Of a DNA stretch of 25,714 nucleotides, positions 1 through 9,136 are shown in pieces (the first letter of the stretch is position 1; each line of letters begins with the position of its first letter). The DNA is taken from positions 29,683 through 55,396 of the forward strand of contig JAHNZQ020000016.1 in assembly GCA_019155205.2 (NCBI GenBank), in the 5' to 3' direction. Origin of the DNA: Gracilaria vermiculophylla. Lineage: Eukaryota > Rhodophyta > Florideophyceae > Gracilariales > Gracilariaceae. Made by a program: the position numbers and the translations under genes. The notes beneath the pieces were generated by a model. It saw only the letters and a list, made by a program, of their open reading frames with translations. It searched no databases and was not told the DNA's origin.

Positions 1-608
1 GGTTGTGCTACCGCGTACCTCTCAGGTTTCCTTTTCCCACCTTCTAGGTTGAGCCCACCGCGCGCTCCCTAGCCACGCGTCCACACGAACACCCTTTTGG
101 TTTTTAGCCGCTTTGGTTATACCACAGTGTGAGCACGACTTGAGAAATGTAAAACTGAGCCCGACAGAAAACTCAAGGAGGCGGAAAAGTCGAGAGCAGA
201 ACGCAAATTTAATATGAACATAGAATCCCAACGCACTTGTTTCTTAAAAGAATTTCTATTAGAATGTTTTGGTGACATGAAGTAATTTAAATCATGAAGT
301 AGTTCACAGTGATGACATGTGCTTTCATGTTCAACAATTACCGGATGTTTCTCGATCACCTTTTTGCCTTCAAGCCAAAAGTGCCCCATCCTTCATTCAT
401 TTGATCATGTTCGTGTACCAAATCCACTTACATTTCCAATTCCCAATCAACAGTGGTGACATGGCTGAAAAAGTTAACAAAAAACACATGTTCATCAGGT
501 GATATTCAAAACACAAGAACTATGCCATCGATCACAATCCATACTAGATTTAAGCAACGCAAACCATCAACATCGTGCGTCAACTTATTTTGCAACACAT
601 GATCTGCA
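1..608. other. Unassigned AT-rich stretch
   Basis: I see no convincing gene here. A minus-strand open stretch at 117-389 contains a CHHC pair followed by a histidine, which could be an eroded zinc-finger residue set next to the zinc-finger gene at 609-1001. The spacing does not fit a standard C2H2 finger, so I do not call it. Confidence 0.3.
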
Positions 609-1001
609 TCAATGAAAATTTTTCTTGTGATCAACCAAGCCTTTTAATGAGTCATAACTCGAAGGGCAGCGTTCACAAGAGAATGCTCCTCTTTCTGTCC
701 CAGATCCACCAGAGTGTTTGGAATTACGATGCTTGCTTTTGGATTCTATATAGGCACCATAGAGCACCTTGTTAGTGATTCAATAAAATTCGCATTTAGA
801 ACAACAACGAAATTCCTACTTACGATCTGACGAAAACATTCTTAACAGCGCACAGGTTCGTGAACAACTAGTTAGTATATCATTCACAAAGAATGTCTGG
901 AATTTGGTAACAACGAACTTTGGACAACCCGCAACTGGGCAAGGAATATCAGCTTGTTTTCCATTTCTTTGGCTTTGAGAAGCGGATCCTGGGTTAGGCA
1001 T
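609..1001 (-). CDS. Small two-exon C2H2 zinc-finger-like protein (possible gene fragment)
   Basis: I do not recognise the gene, but it holds a good zinc finger and a plausible intron. Exon 1 runs from an ATG at 1001 to 824. Two in-frame stops lie directly upstream of that ATG. A GTAAGT donor starts at 823 and a CTATATAG acceptor ends at 746, with a CTAAC branch-point-like motif 22 bases before it, giving a 78 bp intron. Exon 2 (745-609) then stays in frame and encodes a classical finger, SCERCPSSYDSLKGLVDHKK then NFH (C-x2-C-x12-H-x4-H), followed at once by TGA. The joined product would be 104 residues. An earlier CPVAGC in exon 1 may be a first finger whose two histidines became D and C. The basic, serine-rich linker between them is typical of disordered spacers. 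It could be a domesticated gene, part of an old transposon, or a remnant. No transcript evidence is available. Confidence 0.42.
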
Positions 1002-1803
1002 GTCTCATTAATCTAAATATTCTTTCAGCATCAACCCAAGGCGTTTTTGAAACTGCAGGCCCGTGCGGAGCTGAGGAAAGGATCACGCGTGTATTTGATA
1101 CTACAAGTTCTGGTGCAACAGACCTGCGGAAGTACCTTACACTACTTTCACAGGTCATTGTTTGTGGCCCAAAAATGCCCACGTGTTATTCTGTCATATA
1201 ACACTTCCATGGGAAAGTCGCAAGGACACACTACAAAGATTTCGTCACCTAAATCACAACATTTTCAAAAGTAAAATAGAATTGGCCACAAACTGAAATC
1301 CTGAAAACATGATGGCCACAAAAAGACTACAGATCCAGCAGATGTTTATTAGGCAACCTGCTGAACCCAAAGACAGTCATCAACTGCATGTTGTGACATT
1401 TTCATAATAAAAATGAGGTTCTGAATGTTTCCATGAAATTAAAAGATTTACAAATTCAACAATATTGACTATCACAAATTTTCATGTCTCTTTTTGCGGT
1501 ACAGTATAATTGTGGAAAGCAATTCGTGGGTTTTCATTGGATGAACGTAGACAGTGCGCTCGCGTCCAGAAATCAAAGACATTTTTTTTTTATGGAATGG
1601 CAGGGTTGGTGACTTCCGAGTCAACTGTGTCCAGACCCCTTCCACTCAAACGTATTGGGTTTTTTTATATTGCAATTAGTGTCCTTTACTTTTTACACAT
1701 TCTGAATGGGCGGCTTCAGCCACTGTCTCCTTTAAAGAGCAACGCCCTCGGAGGAGGTTTTTCTTAGCACTTCTCTGGTTCACCGTATTTCTGTTTGGCC
1801 GTA
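1002..1803. other. Unassigned stretch
   Basis: Only short overlapping open frames are present and none resembles a family I know. The right edge is set by the terminal repeat of the Tc1-like element that starts at 1804. Confidence 0.4.
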
Positions 1804-1945
1804 TATATTCTGTTTCAAAAGTATAGAACACCTGGAATTTTGACGCAAATCATCGTTTTCAGAACTGTAGAGCTTCCAAAATCAGTTTTAAAAAATTTTC
1901 AAGTTAAAAAACCTTTTCAAAATTATAGGACATTTCACTTTCAAA
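1804..1945 (-). repeat. Terminal repeat of Tc1-3 (right-end type)
   Basis: The outer motif GTTTCAAAAGTATAG starts at 1812 and a degenerate inner copy lies at 1913-1930, about 100 bp inward. The block between aligns base for base, with scattered substitutions, to the reverse complement of 22255-22387. The shared string GCAAATCATC is a good anchor. Confidence 0.7.
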
Positions 1946-2139
1946 ACTTCATTTTGCCTTCCTCAGTAGTTGATTTTCGCTCATTTATACTAATTAATAC
2001 TACTTCAACGCTTTTGCATCGGGTTCTTCTAAAATCCCATACTTAAAATATTCATAGTTTTCGCGCTATTTCCAATACTTTTGCTTTAATCAAAATCTGT
2101 TCGTAACGGCTTAAAATCACTATTTCTTTTCTCATGAGT

Positions 2140-2262
2140 ACAGTGCGTTTCAAAAACATATTACCCCTCAAAAGTGCGCCAAAACTGTACTGTAGGCTAG
2201 ATTTTGCACATAGTCTATGTAGAAACGTTTCAAAAAGATATGTGCACCGCCTTCTTTGTAAT
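2140..2262 (+). repeat. Left terminal repeat of Tc1-1
   Basis: The outer TACAGTGCGTTTCAAAAACAT begins at 2140 and an inner degraded copy (AAACGTTTCAAAAAGATA) lies at about 2222-2240, just before the transposase start. This is the same two-copy layout as in Tc1-2. Confidence 0.65.
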
Positions 2263-2266
2263 AAAA

Positions 2267-3260
2267 ATGGCTCGAGGCCCGCCACTTTCCAAGCAAGAAC
2301 AATTTCAAATCGGTAAGTTGAACGCCAAAAAAAATCTAACAGTGCTATCGCTAAAACATTAAAGCGTTCTAGGGTCACAATTGCTACTTTTCCCAAAAAT
2401 CCGACTCTATATGGCTTAAAACGATCTCTGGGACGCCCGAACAAGCTAGGCCCAGCTGACAAAAGAGTAATTAAAAGGAAATCGTGTTAAGGAAAAGTAT
2501 CGTGCAAAACAATAGGAAAAAATCTCAATCTCAACGTTTCTAAATCAACTATATGGAAGCAGATAAACAGCACAAAATTATTTAAGTATAAAAAAATGAA
2601 AAAAACTTTCTTTCTCCAAGACCGCTACAAGCAAAAGAGAATTGACTGGTGTGTTGGAAAAGCCTACTGGAAAAACGAATGGGAAAATGTTGTTTTTACT
2701 AATTAAAAAATTTCAATTTGGACGGACCAGAATGCTACAATTGTTATTGGCACAATATTTGTAAGGAACGTCATGAGTTTTATACCAGGCATGCAAGTAA
2801 AGGCTTTGTAATGGTTTTGGTAGGCATTTCTAAAAAAGGTCTAACGTAAATTGCCTTTATTGAAACAAACATAAATGCGGGAAAATATCAAGAAGCTCTA
2901 TACAATTACTTGCTACCGTTCGGTTTATGTTTTCTTGAAGAGAATTTCATTTTTCAATAGAATAATGCGCCTGTACACACTCCATTTTTAATCAAAAACT
3001 GGCTACAGGAGTCTGAAGTATCTGTTTTAGAGTTGCCGGCGCGCTCACCAGATTTCAAACCAGTTGAAAACGTTTAGAGACTGCTGGCGAGGATGGTTTA
3101 TGCGCATATAAGGCAATGTCAGACAGTTTTTGACCTCAAAAACTGTACAAAAAATTGCTGGAAATCTATACCAGTTTCAACTGTAGAAAAGTACATCAAT
3201 TCGATGCCATAACGTTGCATTAGCGTTATACAGCAAAAAGGATGCAAAATAAACTATTGA
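2267..3260 (+). pseudogene. Tc1/mariner transposase pseudogene
   Basis: This was a cut-and-paste DD34E transposase that would bind the terminal repeats and integrate at TA. The ATG at 2267 opens with MARGPPLSKQEQ, as in the intact relative at 21235. Frameshifts then break the helix-turn-helix region, and the C-terminal two thirds read in a different frame ending in TGA at 3258-3260. Recognisable blocks are YWKNEWENVVF, FNLDGPECY, SKKGLT, NNAPVHT and LPARSPDFKPVENV. At the first catalytic site the usual SDE is TN followed by a stop. At the second the usual QDN reads stop-NN. The third acidic residue, E of PVENV, is kept but followed by another stop where Tc1 proteins have W. At least five in-frame stops are visible. 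It is dead but clearly the same family as the protein at 21235-22230. Confidence 0.85.
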
Positions 3261-3289
3261 GCGTCGCGCAGTAAAGATTTGTTATAGAT

Positions 3290-3417
3290 CATCATTTGTT
3301 TTTGAAACGGTTTTTTGACTTTACTTCTTTCTGAAACCTAGTTTTGTAGGCGTACAGTATACATTAGTAGCTTTTTGAGATTTCACAGCATGTCGTATGT
3401 TTTTGAAACAGTCTTTA
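3290..3417 (+). repeat. Right terminal repeat of Tc1-1
   Basis: It ends CATGTCGTATGTTTTTGAAA then CAGTCTTTA and carries an inner GTTTTTGAAACGG at about 3299-3311. It matches the layout of the right end of Tc1-2 (GAAACAAACTTTA), including the GTAGGCNTACAGTA block in the middle. Confidence 0.6.
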
Positions 3418-4245
3418 CATCTTATTCACTTTCAAAGGGGTTTAAGTAAACGTAACGCGTAAAAAACTGCGTGATATTACTTTGTAGCAAACAAAACATT
3501 TTATTTATTTTTATAGACATGTAAATGGCGGCGCTGTCTTGTTAAAAGACCATTTTACCCTTCTTATAAGATACGTGAAATTTTATAAAACGTTGTGGGA
3601 AAGCATTTGTAAGCCATTTTGATTCTATAATGCTTACTAAAATGGCTTACTATGTAGAGTATTTCATTGGCAGTCCAGTGCAAACCATAATATCAGCTCT
3701 AACAGAACGTTTATGTGTTCAAAGTTTGTCAAATCAAATGTGCTTGTCATAGCAATTTGTAAAACTCTGTTGTTCATCCTAATCAAAGTTTTACTCAATT
3801 TAAAATACATTTTTTCGCAATTTTTTTTTTCAGTGCTCTTTGCACACTGTGACATCATGGTTAGTTTTTATGCAGCTCCCGAAAGGAGCTTTTTTTCATT
3901 TTTATAACTTGAAAAAATTTTGAGGCGTTTTTTATTACGATTTTATTTAATGTTTGTAAACGTATCGTTCTTTTCATGGTTTTTGTAGGGTTAAATACAT
4001 TTCCATGATGCGGTTCTTGCAAAACGTTATGCATATTGTTGCAGCTGAGCATTATTAAGCTAGCAACAAAAGTTTATGTTTATATTACAGTTAACATTTA
4101 CGAAAATGGTATAATAGTGCGGTCAACGGTCTAGATCTAAGGTACTGTTTAAAATATTGTGTTATATTCTTTTACCTTAGAAGATCTTATGAATTTTTGG
4201 GGAAAGAAAACAATTTGTTGGGGAAATAATCACGCGCGAGTTGGA
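3418..4245. other. Interior of Tc1-3 with no recognisable gene
   Basis: An AT-rich stretch of about 830 bp with two overlapping 64-codon open frames on opposite strands near 3660-3910. Neither resembles a transposase or any family I know. It may be foreign sequence inserted in, or left over from, Tc1-3. Confidence 0.35.
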
Positions 4246-4366
4246 AATGTCCTATACTTCTGAAACGCGTTTTTGAGGGTTTTAACGAAGTGGGGTGGCT
4301 ACAGTAGGCAAAATTCCATTTTTTATCACGCTTTTGCGCTTTCCTATACTTTCAAAACGCATTGTA
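4246..4366 (-). repeat. Terminal repeat of Tc1-3 (left-end type)
   Basis: Its reverse complement starts TACAATGCGTTTTGAAAGTA and aligns through its whole length to 18640-18752. Shared blocks include TTTTGCCT, CTGTAGC and AAAAACGCGTTTCA. Outer and inner copies of the short motif lie at 4341-4360 and 4249-4268, about 90 bp apart. Confidence 0.72.
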
Positions 4367-4399
4367 TGAAAAAGGCTAACGTTGCACGCGCGATTCCCG

Positions 4400-4850
4400 T
4401 CCATTTGCGCGGTGGACTCCGTGTGGTACAGTGGATGCCAAAGGTGATATTGTCTTTTGGAAATTGTAAAATTTGTATTTATTTATTTTCTTTAATTGGT
4501 GCATGTAGTTACTACAGTAGTGACACATGTCCAGGCCGGCTCCCGGCACGTCACCTAATCTGCTGGTCGAGCTCTATCTCCGAGGAAGTAAACCAAGCAA
4601 CATTAAGTCTTCTTCTACATTTTTAGGTTGAAGAATAATTTCTATGCCTTCAAGTTTCCATGCCGCCGATCCTCAGGGTGCCTCATAGCAGCCCCTGTAG
4701 GAGCATTGTCCACTAAGTGAGCTTCCTTCTCCGCTTGGAGCTTTCGGACCCCCTTTCAGGATTCCCTTGACTCGCGATAGTGGTTACCGGAGACCACCTT
4801 TAGGAAATTTCGCCTTTGGAGTCACCAAAAACTCCTGGCGGACGTTGTGC
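4400..4850 (+). repeat. Inverted, truncated LTR of the Ty3-A family
   Basis: The reverse complement of this segment aligns to the Ty3-A LTR. Matching blocks include CACAACGTCCG, CCTAAAGGTGGTCTCCGGTA, GTGGACAATGCTCCTACAG and TCACTACTGTAG. About 27 bp are missing at the junction with the left LTR of Ty3-A and roughly 100 bp at the far end, near Tc1-3. It is more diverged than the two Ty3-A LTRs are from each other, so it is probably an older solo LTR in opposite orientation. Confidence 0.75.
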
Positions 4851-4863
4851 GCTATTGTTTTAC

Positions 4864-5408
4864 TGTCAGTTCTCCTTTCTAGGTACTAGAGCGCAACTTC
4901 TGTTAGGAGTTTTTGTTGACTCCAAAGGTGCGTGTTCCTAAAGGTGGTCTCCGGTATCCACTGTCGCGAGCCGGGGGAAGTTTTAAATGGGATCCGCAAA
5001 CACCAAGCGGAAGGGAGGTTCACTGGGCGGACAATGCTCTGACTGGCGCTGCTATGATGCGACCTGGGGATCGGCGGCTTAGAAACTTGAGAATGGTCGA
5101 CGAGAGTCTCCAACCAGAGAAGTAGATGAAGACTCAAGGGTGCTTCTCTTTACTCCCCGAGAGGTGGAGCTCCATCGGCAGATGAAGTATCAAGCCGGGA
5201 GCCCGCCTCGGCAGGTCTCACTACTGTAGCAATTACTGCATAAATTAACTAAAATAAATGATAATTCTACCGTCCCTTAAGGATACTGTAGCACACGCGG
5301 GCAGAATTATGGACCACGTGGCCCAGCTAATAAAATACAAGCCCTCCTTAGGAATACTATGTCATAAGGCCACGCCACCCTTGTTCCCTCAGGAGCCACT
5401 GTACTTCA
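4864..5408 (-). repeat. 3' LTR of Ty3-A
   Basis: A 545 bp LTR. On the element's strand it starts TGAAGTACAGTGG and ends CTGACA, i.e. TG...CA. The polypurine tract lies two bases outside its start, which fixes both the boundary and the orientation. It aligns along its length to 14493-15039. Confidence 0.88.
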
Positions 5409-5410
5409 TA

Positions 5411-5421
5411 CCCCCTTTCCT
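5411..5421 (-). other. Polypurine tract of Ty3-A
   Basis: On the minus strand this reads AGGAAAGGGGG, followed by TA and then the LTR start TGAAGTACAG. This is the expected plus-strand DNA priming site for reverse transcription and shows that the element is transcribed leftward. Confidence 0.8.
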
Positions 5422-5881
5422 AAATTGCTTCACGTCCTCGAGGTCCATCTTCCGTTTCCTTGATCCCCGGGGTGGCTCCTATCAGTGTTCAGGCAAGCAC
5501 GGCCTCCGGCGATTGGCACATTCTCTCCTTCAGGCGTTCCTCCATATATTCATACTCTTGAGCGGCGTATCGCTGCCAGCTCCCGTTTCATCCCCTGCGG
5601 TGGTTGCCGACCTTGCTTCTCCTTGTCTAGGCTGCGTCTCCTCCTTACCTGCGTATCCTCTCTATGCAACCGCGCAGCCTCCCTGGCCGGAGCGCGGGTC
5701 AGTCCAGAGTGGACCCTGACTCCCTTGGGGAACTTGCCATTCCGATTCCTTTGAGGATTCTCCTTTGGGAAACACCCATTTCATCGCGTCCGTTCGTTCA
5801 TTCTCCGTGGAGGTGCAAATCTCATAAGCCTTCCCTCTGCGCTCCCGTCGGCGTCAGCTGGATATAAACATCTGCCCCACT
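5422..5881 (+). promoter_or_regulatory. Probable 5' flank of the antisense ORF (no gene)
   Basis: About 460 bp between the polypurine tract and the antisense ORF. The plus strand is pyrimidine-rich in its middle part (5520-5720). The reading frame of the downstream ORF is closed here by a TAA near 5825, so this is upstream non-coding sequence. Any promoter is an inference from position. I see no motif I would call. Confidence 0.3.
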
Positions 5882-7954
5882 ATGGCGCTCCATACCTCGC
5901 CTACTTCTGGTCGCCCGGCTTCTCCGCGAAGTCCCCGATGGCGGCTTGACGCGGATCCCTCCCCAGTGGTGTGTATAACCGCTGCTCGGTCTCCACGTGG
6001 TGTCAGATCACTCTCCGCAGGTGCTACCACGCGTTCGATCGCCATCCATCCGGCTTCCTACACCTTCGGCATGTCTTCTCCAACTCCGGCGCCTACGTCT
6101 CCATCGAATCCTGAGGTGTACCACACCTCGACAGGTGCACCGTTCCGTCCAGAGGAGCAGTTCGACGGCCATTCCACGCGCGTCTTCGTTTCATTCCACG
6201 ACAGGCGCGTGAGCCTCCCGTGCCCAGTGGAGAATTACATTCACCACTTCGGCCCATACCTCCAGGCGATGCGATTCCGCGCGGTACCGGAGGCTACGTG
6301 GAACGATCAGAATCGAAACCCGGTGGATGCCTATTGCGCTCACTGACTCCACACTCCGGTGCACGGTTACAACGCTCTAACCACGGTGGGACACTGCGGT
6401 ACTGCATATCTGAGGTGCGCCGGGTAACGCAAGATTCAAGCGCGATTCCAGGTACTGCTCCACAGGGAGAGCTCACACCAGAGAGCGGGGCGACCCGGAA
6501 GCATTGCCCATGGGCTCTCCGTCCTCGCCGTGCTGCCCTTCGACCCCCCATACGATCGCATCTACTGGCTCAACCAAAATCGATGGGGGATGCCCCTTGC
6601 GGACGAGACTCGAGTACGCACCGCATTCGGGTACTTCTACGGATGGCACAACACGTAATTCCATGATATGCCCTCCGGGCAACGTCCGAAATACTACCTC
6701 AAGGTGAACGAGTCCTGGAGGGACCACTGGGTATCCCCGCACTTCGGCGTGGCGACACCCATGACCTTCGCGTACCACACCTCCGAGTTTCTAGATCCCA
6801 ATGACTCCCTAGAGTGTTTTCTCATGTTAATCGCCTCGACAGAGTTCGCGGTCGGCACCTTGGTGGCTTATCTCTAAGAAGCGGACGAAGGCGTCACCTC
6901 CTATACTCGGTGCCGCGACAGCCGCCTCTACTGGGACTCATCGTATCAACCGACCGTCGGACGTTTGCTACCCTTGTCCGCGTCCATCATTCGGGTCCTG
7001 CGCTCCTTTGGCATCCAGAATCCCATTAAGAGCACAGCATGGACTGAGTCCGAGGCGGAGACGCTGTTAGATTACAACCTGCAGGTGGCGTGAAACGACA
7101 CGCCGGACTTCTTTTGATCCGAGTACGGCGAGGATAAGTTTTACACCATGGTGAGGAGTCTTAATGGAGACGATGGCGGGCAATCATACCCTGCCTTTCT
7201 CCGTCTGGCACCTTCTCGGGTTCCTCAGGTGCCCCGGATCCGAGTATCCGAATATGACTTCTTGATGGAGAGTCTGGCGCATGAAACGCCCCGTCGGTTA
7301 CCGGCTCCGTCCCAGGATATGGGCGCGCCTCCTGAGGTGAGAACTCCGCAGCCCACGGCAATGCCGGGTGCTCCAGCAGTGATAGCCGACGTGTCTCCTA
7401 TGGACGAGGATGAGATTGCTCCCGCCCCGGTGTCCTCGGCCCCGGCGGTGCAACCCCGACTGCGGAGCGTCCCTGCGCCTGTTCATCAGCCTCGCCTGCG
7501 GAGCGTTCCAATTCCCGCACCGCCGTCACCTCCAGTGTCACCGACTCCATCTTTGGCTTTGCCGACCACCACTACGGAACCCGCGGAATCCGATCGGAGA
7601 GCCACTGTCCCAGCTGGCCCGCCGTCCGCGGCTCCTTCTGCGTCGGTGGGTGCGCCGCCAACGGAGGTGGCCGCATCGGGTGCACCAACGGGCGGAATCT
7701 CCTCTGGGGCTCTGTAGGCTGCCTTCCAGGAGTTGGTGCAGACGTGCCTGGTGACGGGCCGACCTGCTCCAGCTTCTCCTGTAGAGGCTCTGCGCGAAGC
7801 GCGTGGCTGGGTCTTAGAACTCCACAAGGCCCGGGCAAACCGAGCCTCGCTGGCGGCCATCAAGGAGAGCCTTTCGGAGTTCTTCGATAGCCAACCGCTC
7901 ACAGCAAAAGCGCGCCTCGAAGCGGAGTATTCAACACGCTTCGGTCACCTTTAA
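5882..7954 (+). pseudogene. Antisense ORF of Ty3-A, unknown protein, 690 codons with seven in-frame stops
   Basis: I recognise no domain. From the ATG at 5882 one single frame runs to the TAA at 7952, broken only by stops at 6344 (TGA), 6425, 6656 and 6875 (TAA), 7091 and 7115 (TGA) and 7715 (TAG). No frameshift is needed. Most stops are one transition from Gln, Arg or Trp codons. The N-terminus (about residues 1-80) is Ser/Pro/Arg-rich. A globular-looking middle (about 90-450) has many aromatics and prolines, for example FYGWHN, WRDHWVSPHFG and RLYWDSSYQP. Then comes a Pro/Ala/Val-rich disordered stretch with a repeated PRLRSVP (about 500-610), and a helical charged tail ending EAEYSTRFGHL. 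It lies tail-to-tail with pol, 91 bp apart. Plant Tat-lineage Ty3 elements carry antisense ORFs in the same position; similarity to those is not shown here. Confidence 0.72.
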
Positions 7955-8045
7955 GCGATAGAAGTCTGGCGAATAAAAGATCCTTCGGATGGAGCAGAAG
8001 CTTCATGAACGGTAGTTGCCAAAAGACTAGGTCGTGTCCGCGTGC

Positions 8046-9136
8046 TCAGAGACACGAAGTGCCCCCATGGGAGCATGCGAAAAGCGAGCAACGGCATCCT
8101 GGAGGCGAAAAACAGAACTTCAGGTGGGGGATAGACCGCGGAGGCGAAAAACACTCCGGTCGGGGGCCCCCTCCCCCTTTCCTAAACGGAAGCGCCTTTG
8201 TGGAGAGGCGTTTCCGCACCAGATTGGCGTGGTGTCGCCTAGAGAAGTTCTCCGGGATATGTTCCGGAGGTTCTTCCGTGTCGTCCTTCGAGGTGTACCC
8301 ATACCAGCGGACGCGGGACAGTATTCCTGCAGGGGTTTGTCCATGAGAGACGATATGGTCCACCGCGTAGAGAATGTCACCTTCAGGGGTCCGGATGGCA
8401 TCCGGAGCCTCCAGTATTGGTTCACTGAGAGCGGTGATGCGGTTCCCGGTATCCCGCGGTGTCGTCACGCCTGAGGTGGTCGGATGAAGACGTTCCGCGC
8501 ATTGTCCCGGAGGTGGGGTGGCGGGCATTCCTGAGAGGCTGGGTGTCGGGACTATCGTCACCCTATCACGGGAGACGACGTCTTTGAGCCCGTATACTTC
8601 AATGTCGACAGTACCCCTATAGGTGGCCAGGGCTTTGTATGGCCCTGAGCTGGTCGGCGCTAATTTGCGCGTGATGTCCGGCGGTTCGTCGGATCTCTCC
8701 CCGGGTTTGTCAAGGAAAACCTCGTCGCCTTCCTTCAGGTGAGGGCCTTCCATCACCTTCCTGTCAAAGTCCTGTTTGTATCTCCTCTGCAAGGCGTTGA
8801 ATCTCTTCTTTGCGAGGGATAGTGCGTTCTCATACCGCCTTAGGATGGAGCGTTTGACTTGCGCCGCTGTTAGCGCCTGTGGCCCATCCACCGGGTGCGC
8901 CGTGGTGCGTGCCGCGATGACGGCACTTAGTGGGTTTCCCCAAAGCAGCAGATTGAAAGGAGCGGTCCCCGTGGAGCGGTGCAGCTGCAGGTGGTATGCA
9001 TACGTGAGGGGCCCCACTTATGCGTCTCAATCCTTCTGGTGGTCCGCGACGTAGTGCTTCAGCCTCGAGGCGATGGTCTTGTTGAACCTTTCCGCCTGTC
9101 CGTCGGTCTGGGGTTGATAGGCAGTTGTAACAACTG
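8046..9136 (-). pseudogene. Ty3-A pol, second part: integrase C-terminal half and chromodomain-like tail
   Basis: This frame continues the integrase after a frameshift near 9126-9136. It opens TTAYQPQTDGQAERFNK, which holds the third catalytic acidic residue (E of QAERFN). A TGA at 9027-9029 and a TAA at 9018-9020 interrupt the QKDWD region. About 323 codons are then open: TYAYHLQLHRSTGTAPF, a basic zone, the integrase C-terminal beta domain, and near 8360-8230 a chromodomain-like block with VRWYGYTSKDDTEEP. The WYGY core and the DD-T step are as in chromoviruses, but the aromatic-cage tryptophan usual after DDT is E. In intact relatives the chromodomain targets insertion to marked chromatin. 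The last 60 or so residues are Cys/Pro/Arg-rich and may be read past the true end. Confidence 0.8.

Larger units (their letters stand above)
2140..3417 (+). mobile_element. Tc1-1: Tc1/mariner-like element, decayed
   Basis: A 1,278 bp element bounded by TA at 2140-2141 and 3416-3417. It starts with CAGTGCGTTTCAAAA, matching the left end of Tc1-2, and ends with a degraded right-end repeat. The single transposase gene inside is broken. It sits inside Tc1-3 in the opposite orientation. Confidence 0.72.
1804..4366 (-). mobile_element. Tc1-3: decayed reverse-oriented Tc1/mariner-like element, interrupted by Tc1-1
   Basis: The two ends are recognisable from the other Tc1 copies here. The left edge (1804-1945) is the reverse complement of the right end of Tc1-2 (22255-22387). 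The right edge (4246-4366) is the reverse complement of the left end of Tc1-2 (18640-18752). TA dinucleotides sit at both edges (1804-1805 and 4365-4366). Removing Tc1-1 leaves about 1,285 bp, close to the 1,278 bp of Tc1-1 itself. No full transposase survives. A minus-strand stretch at about 1990-2126 recalls the N-terminal helix-turn-helix (LSRYEQILIKA, then IARKL), but it lies close to the right-end repeat, so the interior must be rearranged. It may be a non-autonomous or scrambled derivative. Confidence 0.55.

Noticed and set aside
2052..2462. 136-codon minus-strand ORF
   Set aside because: It is the complement of the Tc1-1 left end and transposase start. Apart from its last 30 or so residues, treated as a weak remnant of Tc1-3, it has no support.
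3664..3907. Overlapping 64-codon ORFs on opposite strands
   Set aside because: Short, AT-rich, no domain, no codon pattern. They lie inside a decayed transposon.
4859..4863. Target-site duplication of Ty3-A
   Set aside because: TTTAC on the left and CAAGT on the right do not match in any 4-6 base window.
4913..5125. Plus-strand ORF in the left LTR, matched by one at 14561-14755 in the right LTR
   Set aside because: The C-terminal halves agree because the LTRs agree, but an indel puts the N-terminal halves in different frames, so the frame is not conserved.
5258..5754. Two overlapping plus-strand ORFs next to the left LTR
   Set aside because: They overlap in different frames, start in or beside the LTR and show no domain. 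GC-rich, stop-poor sequence explains them.
5863..5868. TATAAA just upstream of the antisense ORF
   Set aside because: It lies only 14 bases before the ATG, too close for a core promoter with a leader. I treat it as chance.
7410..7902. Other open frames on both strands across the Pro/Ala-rich part of the antisense ORF
   Set aside because: They are shadows of a GC-rich coding sequence. Only the 5882-7954 frame continues on both sides.
5882..7954. Stops read as sense codons (alternative nuclear genetic code, TAA/TAG as Gln)
   Set aside because: All three stop types interrupt the frames (TGA too, often where Trp is expected), while gag and the Tc1 transposase end at TAG and TGA at the proper family length. 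Point-mutation decay explains this better.
8161..8176. GC-rich string near the end of pol as a terminator hairpin
   Set aside because: It is a short G run followed by a C run within open integrase sequence. Eukaryotic termination does not depend on such hairpins, and coding use explains it.
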